64,000 nucleotides of DNA from Parapristionchus giblindavisi (lineage: Eukaryota > Nematoda > Chromadorea > Rhabditida > Diplogasteridae), in contig CALSFV010000361.1 of assembly GCA_943737045.1 (NCBI GenBank), positions 208,501 to 272,500 of the forward strand. The letters run 5' to 3'. Within the stretch, counting starts at the first letter, position 1; the number at the start of each line of letters is the position of its first letter. The translations under genes were made by a program, and so were the position numbers. Shown here piece after piece: positions 25,601-37,600 of this stretch. The notes under the pieces were generated by a model that saw only the letters and a list, made by a program, of their open reading frames with translations, searched no databases and was not told where the DNA came from.

Positions 25601-28600
25601 TGCTTCTGAGTGATTCCCTGGTCGATTCTGGGCTAGCCCCTTGCTTCTGAGTGATTCCCTGGTCGAATCTGGGTTAGCCCCTTGCTTCTGAGTGATTCCC
25701 TGGTCGAATCTGGGCTAGCCCCTTGCTTCTGAGTGATTCCCTGTTCGAATCTGGGCTAGCCCCTTGCTTCTGAGTGATTCCCTGGTCGAATCTGGGTAAG
25801 CTCCTTGCTTCTGAGTGATTCCCTGGTCGAATCTGGGTAAGCTCCTTGCTTCTGAGTGATTCCATGGTCGAATCTGTGCTAGCCCCTTGCTTCTGAGTGA
25901 TTCCCTGGTCGAATCTGGGCTAGCCCCTAGCTTCTGAGTGATTCCCTGGTCGAATCTGGGCTAGCCCCTTGCTTCTGAGTGATTCCCTGGTAGCATATGG
26001 GCTAGCCCCTTACTTCTGAGTGATTCCCTGGTCGAATCTAGGCTAGCCCCTTGCTTCTGAGTGATTCCCTGGTCGAATCTGGGCTAGCCCCTTGCTTCTG
26101 AGTGATTCCCTGGTCGAATCTGGGCTAGCCCCTTGCTTCTGAGTGATACCCTGGTAGCATATGGGCTAGCCCCTTACTTCTGAGTGATTTCCTGGTCGAA
26201 TCTAAGCTAGCCCCTTGCTTCTGAGTGATTCCCTGGTCGAATCTAGGCTAGCCCCTTGCTTCTGAGTGATTCCCTGGTCGAATCTGGGCTAGCCCCTTGC
26301 TTCTGAGTGATTCCCTGGTCGAATCTGGGCTAGCCCCTTGCTTCTGAGTGATTCCCTGGTCGAATCTGGGCTAGCCCCTTGCTTCTGAGTGATTCCCTGG
26401 TCGAATCTGGGCTAGCCCCTTGCTTCTGAGTGATTCCCTGGTCGATTCTGGGCTAGCCCCTTGCTTCTGAGTGATTCCCTGGTCGAATCTGGGCTAGCCC
26501 CTTGCTTCTGAGTGATTCCCTGGTCGAATCTGGGCTAGCCCCTTGCTTCTGAGTGATTCCCTGGTCGAATCTGGGCTAGCCCCTTGCTTCTGAGTGATAC
26601 CCTGGTCGAATCTGGGCTAGCCCCTTGCTTCTGAGTGATACCCTGGTAGCATATGGGCTAGCCCCTTACTTCTGAGTGATTTCCTGGTCGAATCTAAGCT
26701 AGCCCCTTGCTTCTGAGTGATTCCCTGGTCGAATCTAGGCTAGCCCCTTGCTTCTGAGTGATTCCCTGGTCGAATCTGGGCTAGCCCCTTGCTTCTGAGT
26801 GATTCCCTGGTCGAATCTGGGCTAGCCCCTTGCTTCTGAGTGATTCCCTGGTCGAATCTGGGCTAGCCCCTTGCTTCTGAGTGATTCCCTGGTCGAATCT
26901 GGGCTAGCCCCTTGCTTCTGAGTGATTCCCTGGTCGAATCTGGGCTAGCCCCTTGCTTCTGAGTGATTCCCTGGTCGAATCTGGGCTAGCCCCTTGCATC
27001 TGAGTGATTCCCTGGTAGCATATGGGCTAGCCCCTTACTTCTGAGTGATTTCCTGGTCGAATCTAAGCTAGCCCCTTGCTTCTGAGTGATTCCCTGGTCG
27101 AATCTGTGCTAGCCCCTTGCTTCTGAGTGATTCCCTGGTCGAATCTGGGCTAGCCCCTTGCTTCTGAGTGATTCCCTGGTCGAATCTGGGCTAGCCCCTT
27201 GCTTCTGAGTGATTCCCTGGTCGAATCTGGGCTAGCCCCTTGCTTCTGAGTGATTCCCTGGTCGAATCTGGACTAGCCCCTTGCTTCTGAGTGATTCCCT
27301 GGTCGAATCTGGGCTAGCCCCTTGCTTCTGAGTGATTCTCTGGTCGAATCTGGGCTAGCCCCTTGCTTCTGAGTGATTCCCTGGTCGAATCTGGGCTAGC
27401 CCCTTGCTTCTGAGTGATTCCCTGGTCGAATCTGGGCTAGCCCCTTGCTTCTGAGTGATACCCTGGTCGAATCTGGGCTAGCCCCTTGCTTCTGAGTGAT
27501 ACCCTGGTAGCATATGGGCTAGCCCCTTACTTCTGAGTGATTTCCTGGTCGAATCTAAGCTAGCCCCTTGCTTCTGAGTGATTCCCTGGTCGAATCTAGG
27601 CTAGCCCCTTACTTCTGAGTGATTTCCTGGTCGAATCTAAGCTAGCCCCTTGCTTCTGAGTGATTCCCTGGTCGAATCTAGGCTAGCCCCTTGCTTCTGA
27701 GTGATTCCCTGGTCGAATCTGGGCTAGCCCCTTGCTTCTGAGTGATTCCCTGGTCGAATCTGGGCTAGCCCCTTGCTTCTGAGTGATTCCCTGGTCGAAT
27801 CTGGGCTAGCCCCTTGCTTCTGAGTGATTCCCTGGTCGAATCTGGGCTAGCCCCTTGCTTCTGAGTGATTCCCTGGTCGATTCTGGGCTAGCCCCTTGCT
27901 TCTGAGTGATTCCCTGGTCGAATCTGGGCTAGCCCCTTGCTTCTGAGTGATTTCCTGGTCGAATCTAAGCTAGCCCCTTACTTCTGAGTGATTCCCTGGT
28001 CGAATCTAGGCTAGCCCCTTGCTTCTGAGTGATTCCCTGGTCGAATCTGGGCTAGCCCCTTGCTTCTGAGTGATTCCCTGGTCGAATCTGGGCTAGCCCC
28101 TTGCTTCTGAGTGATTCCCTGGTCGAATCTGGGCTAGCCCCTTGCTTCTGAGTGATTCCCTGGTCGAATCTGGGCTAGCCCCTTGCTTCTGAGTGATTCC
28201 CTGGTCGAATCTGGGCTAGCCCCTTGCTTCTGAGTGATTCCCTGGTCGAATCTGGGCTAGCCCCTTGCATCTGAGTGATTCCCTGGTAGCATATGGGCTA
28301 GCCCCTTACTTCTGAGTGATTTCCTGGTCGAATCTAAGCTAGCCCCTTGCTTCTGAGTGATTCCCTGGTCGAATCTGTGCTAGCCCCTTGCTTCTGAGTG
28401 ATTCCCTGGTCGAATCTGGGCTAGCCCCTTGCTTCTGAGTGATTCCCTGGTCGAATCTGGGCTAGCCCCTTGCTTCTGAGTGATTCCCTGGTCGAATCTG
28501 GGCTAGCCCCTTGCTTCTGAGTGATTCCCTGGTCGAATCTGGACTAGCCCCTTGCTTCTGAGTGATTCCCTGGTCGAATCTGGGCTAGCCCCTTGCTTCT

Positions 28601-31600
28601 GAGTGATTCTCTGGTCGAATCTGGGCTAGCCCCTTGCTTCTGAGTGATTCCCTGGTCGAATCTGGGCTAGCCCCTTGCTTCTGAGTGATTCCCTGGTCGA
28701 ATCTGGGCTAGCCCCTTGCTTCTGAGTGATACCCTGGTCGAATCTGGGCTAGCCCCTTGCTTCTGAGTGATACCCTGGTAGCATATGGGCTAGCCCCTTA
28801 CTTCTGAGTGATTTCCTGGTCGAATCTAAGCTAGCCCCTTGCTTCTGAGTGATTCCCTGGTCGAATCTAGGCTAGCCCCTTACTTCTGAGTGATTTCCGG
28901 GTCGAATCTAAGCTAGCCCCTTGCTTCTGAGTGATTCCCTGGTCGAATCTAGGCTAGCCCCTTGCTTCTGAGTGATTCCCTGGTCGAATCTGGGCTAGCC
29001 CCTTGCTTCTGAGTGATTCCCTGGTCGAATCTGGGCTAGCCCCTTGCTTCTGAGTGATTCCCTGGTCGAATCTGGGCTAGCCCCTTGCTTCTGAGTGATT
29101 CCCTGGTCGAATCTGGGCTAGCCCCTTGCTTCTGAGTGATTCCCTGGTCGATTCTGGGCTAGCCCCTTGCTTCTGAGTGATTCCCTGGTCGAATCTGGGT
29201 TAGCCCCTTGCTTCTGAGTGATTCCCTGGTCGAATCTGGGCTAGCCCCTTGCTTCTGAGTGATTCCCTGTTCGAATCTGGGCTAGCCCCTTGCTTCTGAG
29301 TGATTCCCTGGTCGAATCTGGGTAAGCTCCTTGCTTCTGAGTGATTCCCTGGTCGAATCTGGGTAAGCTCCTTGCTTCTGAGTGATTCCATGGTCGAATC
29401 TGTGCTAGCCCCTTGCTTCTGAGTGATTCCCTGGTCGAATCTGGGCTAGCCCCTAGCTTCTGAGTGATTCCCTGGTCGAATCTGGGCTAGCCCCTTGCTT
29501 CTGAGTGATTCCCTGGTAGCATATGGGCTAGCCCCTTGCTTCTGAGTGATTCCCTGGTCGAATCTAGGCTAGCCCCTTGCTTCTGAGTGATTCCCTGGTC
29601 GAATCTGGGCTAGCCCCTTGCTTCTGAGTGATTCCCTGGTCGAATCTGGGCTAGCCCCTTGCTTCTGAGTGATACCCTGGTAGCATATGGGCTAGCCCCT
29701 TACTTCTGAGTGATTTCCTGGTCGAATCTAAGCTAGCCCCTTGCTTCTGAGTGATTCCCTGGTCGAATCTAGGCTAGCCCCTTGCTTCTGAGTGATTCCC
29801 TGGTCGAATCTGGGCTAGCCCCTTGCTTCTGAGTGATTCCCTGGTCGAATCTGGGCTAGCCCCTTGCTTCTGAGTGATTCCCTGGTCGAATCTGGGCTAG
29901 CCCCTTGCTTCTGAGTGATTCCCTGGTCGAATCTGGGCTAGCCCCTTGCTTCTGAGTGATTCCCTGGTCGATTCTGGGCTAGCCCCTTGCTTCTGAGTGA
30001 TTCCCTGGTCGAATCTGGGCTAGCCCCTTGCTTCTGAGTGATTCCCTGGTCGAATCTGGGCTAGCCCCTTGCTTCTGAGTGATTCCCTGGTCGAATCTGG
30101 GCTAGCCCCTTGCTTCTGAGTGATACCCTGGTCGAATCTGGGCTAGCCCCTTGCTTCTGAGTGATACCCTGGTAGCATATGGGCTAGCCCCTTACTTCTG
30201 AGTGATTTCCTGGTCGAATCTAAGCTAGCCCCTTGCTTCTGAGTGATTCCCTGGTCGAATCTAGGCTAGCCCCTTACTTCTGAGTGATTTCCTGGTCGAA
30301 TCTAAGCTAGCCCCTTGCTTCTGAGTGATTCCCTGGTCGAATCTAGGCTAGCCCCTTGCTTCTGAGTGATTCCCTGGTCGAATCTGGGCTAGCCCCTTGC
30401 TTCTGAGTGATTCCCTGGTCGAATCTGGGCTAGCCCCTTGCTTCTGAGTGATTCCCTGGTCGAATCTGGGCTAGCCCCTTGCTTCTGAGTGATTCCCTGG
30501 TCGAATCTGGGCTAGCCCCTTGCTTCTGAGTGATTCCCTGGTCGATTCTGGGCTAGCCCCTTGCTTCTGAGTGATTCCCTGGTCGAATCTGGGTTAGCCC
30601 CTTGCTTCTGAGTGATTCCCTGGTCGAATCTGGGCTAGCCCCTTGCTTCTGAGTGATTCCCTGTTCGAATCTGGGCTAGCCCCTTGCTTCTGAGTGATTC
30701 CCTGGTCGAATCTGGGTAAGCTCCTTGCTTCTGAGTGATTCCCTGGTCGAATCTGGGTAAGCTCCTTGCTTCTGAGTGATTCCATGGTCGAATCTGTGCT
30801 AGCCCCTTGCTTCTGAGTGATTCCCTGGTCGAATCTGGGCTAGCCCCTAGCTTCTGAGTGATTCCCTGGTCGAATCTGGGCTAGCCCCTTGCTTCTGAGT
30901 GATTCCCTGGTAGCATATGGGCTAGCCCCTTACTTCTGAGTGATTCCCTGGTCGAATCTAGGCTAGCCCCTTGCTTCTGAGTGATTCCCTGGTCGAATCT
31001 GGGCTAGCCCCTTGCTTCTGAGTGATTCCCTGGTCGAATCTGGGCTAGCCCCTTGCTTCTGAGTGATACCCTGGTAGCATATGGGCTAGCCCCTTACTTC
31101 TGAGTGATTTCCTGGTCGAATCTAAGCTAGCCCCTTGCTTCTGAGTGATTCCCTGGTCGAATCTAGGCTAGCCCCTTGCTTCTGAGTGATTCCCTGGTCG
31201 AATCTGGGCTAGCCCCTTGCTTCTGAGTGATTCCCTGGTCGAATCTGGGCTAGCCCCTTGCTTCTGAGTGATTCCCTGGTCGAATCTGGGCTAGCCCCTT
31301 GCTTCTGAGTGATTCCCTGGTCGAATCTGGGCTAGCCCCTTGCTTCTGAGTGATTCCCTGGTCGATTCTGGGCTAGCCCCTTGCTTCTGAGTGATTCCCT
31401 GGTCGAATCTGGGCTAGCCCCTTGCTTCTGAGTGATTCCCTGGTCGAATCTGGGCTAGCCCCTTGCTTCTGAGTGATTCCCTGGTCGAATCTGGGCTAGC
31501 CCCTTGCTTCTGAGTGATACCCTGGTCGAATCTGGGCTAGCCCCTTGCTTCTGAGTGATACCCTGGTAGCATATGGGCTAGCCCCTTACTTCTGAGTGAT

Positions 31601-34600
31601 TTCCTGGTCGAATCTAAGCTAGCCCCTTGCTTCTGAGTGATTCCCTGGTCGAATCTAGGCTAGCCCCTTACTTCTGAGTGATTTCCTGGTCGAATCTAAG
31701 CTAGCCCCTTGCTTCTGAGTGATTCCCTGGTCGAATCTAGGCTAGCCCCTTGCTTCTGAGTGATTCCCTGGTCGAATCTGGGCTAGCCCCTTGCTTCTGA
31801 GTGATTCCCTGGTCGAATCTGGGCTAGCCCCTTGCTTCTGAGTGATTCCCTGGTCGAATCTGGGCTAGCCCCTTGCTTCTGAGTGATTCCCTGGTCGAAT
31901 CTGGGCTAGCCCCTTGCTTCTGAGTGATTCCCTGGTCGATTCTGGGCTAGCCCCTTGCTTCTGAGTGATTCCCTGGTCGAATCTGGGTTAGCCCCTTGCT
32001 TCTGAGTGATTCCCTGGTCGAATCTGGGCTAGCCCCTTGCTTCTGAGTGATTCCCTGTTCGAATCTGGGCTAGCCCCTTGCTTCTGAGTGATTCCCTGGT
32101 CGAATCTGGGTAAGCTCCTTGCTTCTGAGTGATTCCCTGGTCGAATCTGGGTAAGCTCCTTGCTTCTGAGTGATTCCATGGTCGAATCTGTGCTAGCCCC
32201 TTGCTTCTGAGTGATTCCCTGGTCGAATCTGTGCTAGCCCCTTGCTTCTGAGTGATTCCCTGGTCGAATCTGGGCTAGCCCCTAGCTTCTGAGTGATTCC
32301 CTGGTAGCATATGGGCTAGCCCCTTACTTCTGAGTGATTTCCTGGTCGAATCTAAGCTAGCCCCTTGCTTCTGAGTGATTCCCTGGTCGAATCTAGGCTA
32401 GCCCCTTGCTTCTGAGTGATTCCCTGGTCGAATCTGGGCTAGCCCCTTGCTTCTGAGTGATTCCCTGGTCGATTCTGGGCTAGCCCCTTGCTTCTGAGTG
32501 ATTCCCTGGTCGAATCTGGGTTAGCCCCTTGCTTCTGAGTGATTCCCTGGTCGAATCTGGGCTAGCCCCTTGCTTCTGAGTGATTCCCTGTTCGAATCTG
32601 GGCTAGCCCCTTGCTTCTGAGTGATTCCCTGGTCGAATCTGGGTAAGCTCCTTGCTTCTGAGTGATTCCCTGGTCGAATCTGGGTAAGCTCCTTGCTTCT
32701 GAGTGATTCCATGGTCGAATCTGTGCTAGCCCCTTGCTTCTGAGTGATTCCCTGGTCGAATCTGTGCTAGCCCCTTGCTTCTGAGTGATTCCCTGGTCGA
32801 ATCTGGGCTAGCCCCTAGCTTCTGAGTGATTCCCTGGTAGCATATGGGCTAGCCCCTTACTTCTGAGTGATTTCCTGGTCGAATCTAAGCTAGCCCCTTG
32901 CTTCTGAGTGATTCCCTGGTCGAATCTAGGCTAGCCCCTTGCTTCTGAGTGATTCCCTGGTCGAATCTGGGCTAGCCCCTTGCTTCTGAGTGATTCCCTG
33001 GTCGAATCTGGGCTAGCCCCTTGCTTCTGAGTGATTCCCTGGTCGAATCTGGGCTAGCCCCTTGCTTCTGAGTGATTCCCTGGTCGAATCTGGGCTAGCC
33101 CCTTGCTTCTGAGTGATTCCCTGGTCGATTCTGGGCTAGCCCCTTGCTTCTGAGTGATTCCCTGGTCGAATCTGGGCTAGCCCCTTGCTTCTGAGTGATT
33201 CCCTGGTCGAATCTGGGCTAGCCCCTTGCTTCTGAGTGATTCCCTGGTCGAATCTGGGTAAGCTCCTTGCTTCTGAGTGATTCCCTGGTCGAATCTGGGT
33301 AAGCTCCTTGCTTCTGAGTGATTCCCTGGTCGAATCTGTGCTAGCCCCTTGCTTCTGAGTGATTCCCTGGTCGAATCTGGGCTAGCCCCTTGCTTCTGAG
33401 TGATTCCCTGGTCGAATCTGGGCTAGCCCCTTGCTTCTGAGTGATTCCCTGGTAGCATATGGGCTAGCCCCTTACTTCTGAGTGATTCCCTGGTCGAATC
33501 TAGGCTAGCCCCTTGCTTCTGAGTGATTCCCTGGTCGAATCTGGGCTAGCCCCTTGCTTCTGAGTGATTCCCTGGTCGAATCTGGGCTAGCCCCTTGCTT
33601 CTGAGTGATTCCCTGGTCGAATCTGGGCTAGCCCCTTGCTTCTGAGTGATTCCCTGGTCGAATCTGGGCTAGCCCCTTGCTTCTGAGTGATTCCCTGGTC
33701 GAATCTGGGCTAGCCCCTTGCTTCTGAGTGATTCCCTGGTCGAATCTGGGCTAGCCCCTTGCTTCTGAGTGATTCCCTGGTCGAATCTGGGCTAGCCCCT
33801 TGCATCTGAGTGATTCCCTGGTAGCATATGGGCTAGCCCCTTACTTCTGAGTGATTTCCTGGTCGAATCTAAGCTAGCCCCTTGCTTCTGAGTGATTCCC
33901 TGGTCGAATCTGTGCTAGCCCCTTGCTTCTGAGTGATTCCCTGGTCGAATCTGGGCTAGCCCCTTGCTTCTGAGTGATTCCCTGGTCGAATCTGGGCTAG
34001 CCCCTTGCTTCTGAGTGATTCCCTGGTCGAATCTGGGCTAGCCCCTTGCTTCTGAGTGATTCCCTGGTCGAATCTGGGCTAGCCCCTTGCATCTGAGTGA
34101 TTCCCTGGTAGCATATGGGCTAGCCCCTTACTTCTGAGTGATTTCCTGGTCGAATCTAAGCTAGCCCCTTGCTTCTGAGTGATTCCCTGGTCGAATCTGT
34201 GCTAGCCCCTTGCTTCTGAGTGATTCCCTGGTCGAATCTGGGCTAGCCCCTAGCTTCTGAGTGATTCCCTGGTCGAATCTGGGCTAGCCCCTTGCTTCTG
34301 AGTGATTCCCTGGTAGCATATGGGCTAGCCCCTTACTTCTGAGTGATTCCCTGGTCGAATCTAGGCTAGCCCCTTGCTTCTGAGTGATTCCCTGGTCGAA
34401 TCTGGGCTAGCCCCTTGCTTCTGAGTGATTCCCTGGTCGAATCTGGGCTAGCCCCTTGCTTCTGAGTGATACCCTGGTAGCATATGGGCTAGCCCCTTAC
34501 TTCTGAGTGATTTCCTGGTCGAATCTAAGCTAGCCCCTTGCTTCTGAGTGATTCCCTGGTCGAATCTAGGCTAGCCCCTTGCTTCTGAGTGATTCCCTGG

Positions 34601-37600
34601 TCGAATCTGGGCTAGCCCCTTGCTTCTGAGTGATTCCCTGGTCGAATCTGGGCTAGCCCCTTGCATCTGAGTGATTCCCTGGTAGCATATGGGCTAGCCC
34701 CTTACTTCTGAGTGATTTCCTGGTCGAATCTAAGCTAGCCCCTTGCTTCTGAGTGATTCCCTGGTCGAATCTGTGCTAGCCCCTTGCTTCTGAGTGATTC
34801 CCTGGTCGAATCTGGGCTAGCCCCTAGCTTCTGAGTGATTCCCTGGTCGAATCTGGGCTAGCCCCTTGCTTCTGAGTGATTCCCTGGTAGCATATGGGCT
34901 AGCCCCTTACTTCTGAGTGATTCCCTGGTCGAATCTAGGCTAGCCCCTTGCTTCTGAGTGATTCCCTGGTCGATTCTGGGCTAGCCCCTTGCTTCTGAGT
35001 GATTCCCTGGTCGAATCTGGGCTAGCCCCTTGCTTCTGAGTGATTCCCTGGTCGAATCTGGGCTAGCCCCTTGCTTCTGAGTGATTCCCTGGTCGAATCT
35101 GGGTAAGCTCCTTGCTTCTGAGTGATTCCCTGGTCGAATCTGGGTAAGCTCCTTGCTTCTGAGTGATTCCCTGGTCGAATCTGTGCTAGCCCCTTGCTTC
35201 TGAGTGATTCCCTGGTCGAATCTGGGCTAGCCCCTTGCTTCTGAGTGATTCCCTGGTCGAATCTGGGCTAGCCCCTTGCTTCTGAGTGATTCCCTGGTAG
35301 CATATGGGCTAGCCCCTTACTTCTGAGTGATTCCCTGGTCGAATCTAGGCTAGCCCCTTGCTTCTGAGTGATTCCCTGGTCGAATCTGGGCTAGCCCCTT
35401 GCTTCTGAGTGATTCCCTGGTCGAATCTAGGCTAGCCCCTTGCTTCTGAGTGATTCCCTGGTCGAATCTGGGCTAGCCCCTTGCTTCTGAGTGATTCCCT
35501 GGTCGAATCTGGGCTAGCCCCTTGCTTCTGAGTGATTCCCTGGTCGAATCTGGGCTAGCCCCTTGCTTCTGAGTGATTCCCTGGTCGAATCTGGGCTAGC
35601 CCCTTGCTTCTGAGTGATTCCCTGGTCGAATCTGGGCTAGCCCCTTGCTTCTGAGTGATTCCCTGGTCGAATCTGGGCTAGCCCCTTGCTTCTGAGTGAT
35701 TCCCTGGTCGAATCTGGGCTAGCCCCTTGCATCTGAGTGATTCCCTGGTAGCATATGGGCTAGCCCCTTACTTCTGAGTGATTTCCTGGTCGAATCTAAG
35801 CTAGCCCCTTGCTTCTGAGTGATTCCCTGGTCGAATCTGTGCTAGCCCCTTGCTTCTGAGTGATTCCCTGGTCGAATCTGGGCTAGCCCCTTGCTTCTGA
35901 GTGATTCCCTGGTCGAATCTGGGCTAGCCCCTTGCTTCTGAGTGATTCCCTGGTCGAATCTGGGCTAGCCCCTTGCTTCTGAGTGATTCCCTGGTCGAAT
36001 CTGGGCTAGCCCCTTGCATCTGAGTGATTCCCTGGTAGCATATGGGCTAGCCCCTTACTTCTGAGTGATTTCCTGGTCGAATCTAAAAAAATCTGGGCTA
36101 GCCCCTTGCTTCTGAGTGATTCCCTGGTCGAATCTGGGCTAGCCCCTTGCTTCTGAGTGATTCCCTGGTCGAATCTGGGCTAGCCCCTTGCTTCTGAGTG
36201 ATTCCCTGGTCGAATCTGGGCTAGCCCCTTGCTTCTGAGTGATACCCTGGTAGCATATGGGCTAGCCCCTTACTTCTGAGTGATTTCCTGGTCGAATCTA
36301 AGCTAGCCCCTTGCTTCTGAGTGATTCCCTGGTCGAATCTAGGCTAGCCCCTTGCTTCTGAGTGATTCCCTGGTCGAATCTGGGCTAGCCCCTTGCTTCT
36401 GAGTGATTCCCTGGTCGAATCTGGGCTAGCCCCTTGCTTCTGAGTGATACCCTGGTAGCATATGGGCTAGCCCCTTACTTCTGAGTGATTTCCTGGTCGA
36501 ATCTAAGCTAGCCCCTTGCTTCTGAGTGATTCCCTGGTCGAATCTAGGCTAGCCCCTTGCTTCTGAGTGATTCCCTGGTCGAATCTGGGCTAGCCCCTTG
36601 CTTCTGAGTGATTCCCTGGTCGAATCTGGGCTAGCCCCTTGCTTCTGAGTGATTCCCTGGTCGAATCTGGGCTAGCCCCTTGCTTCTGAGTGATTCCCTG
36701 GTCGAATCTGGGCTAGCCCCTTGCTTCTGAGTGATTCCCTGGTCGATTCTGGGCTAGCCCCTTGCTTCTGAGTGATTCCCTGGTCGAATCTGGGCTAGCC
36801 CCTTGCTTCTGAGTGATTCCCTGGTCGAATCTGGGCTAGCCCCTTGCTTCTGAGTGATTCCCTGGTCGAATCTGGGTAAGCTCCTTGCTTCTGAGTGATT
36901 CCCTGGTCGAATCTGGGTAAGCTCCTTGCTTCTGAGTGATTCCCTGGTCGAATCTGTGCTAGCCCCTTGCTTCTGAGTGATTCCCTGGTCGAATCTGGGC
37001 TAGCCCCTTGCTTCTGAGTGATTCCCTGGTCGAATCTGGGCTAGCCCCTTGCTTCTGAGTGATTCCCTGGTAGCATATGGGCTAGCCCCTTACTTCTGAG
37101 TGATTCCCTGGTCGAATCTAGGCTAGCCCCTTGCTTCTGAGTGATTCCCTGGTCGAATCTGGGCTAGCCCCTTGCTTCTGAGTGATTCCCTGGTCGAATC
37201 TGTGCTAGCCCCTTGCTTCTGAGTGATTCCCTGGTCGAATCTGGGCTAGCCCCTTGCTTCTGAGTGATTCCCTGGTCGAATCTGGGCTAGCCCCTTGCTT
37301 CTGAGTGATTCCCTGGTCGAATCTGGGCTAGCCCCTTGCTTCTGAGTGATTCCCTGGTCGAATCTGGACTAGCCCCTTGCTTCTGAGTGATTCCCTGGTC
37401 GAATCTGGGCTAGCCCCTTGCTTCTGAGTGATTCTCTGGTCGAATCTGGGCTAGCCCCTTGCTTCTGAGTGATTCCCTGGTCGAATCTGGGCTAGCCCCT
37501 TGCTTCTGAGTGATTCCCTGGTCGAATCTGGGCTAGCCCCTTGCTTCTGAGTGATACCCTGGTCGAATCTGGGCTAGCCCCTTGCTTCTGAGTGATACCC

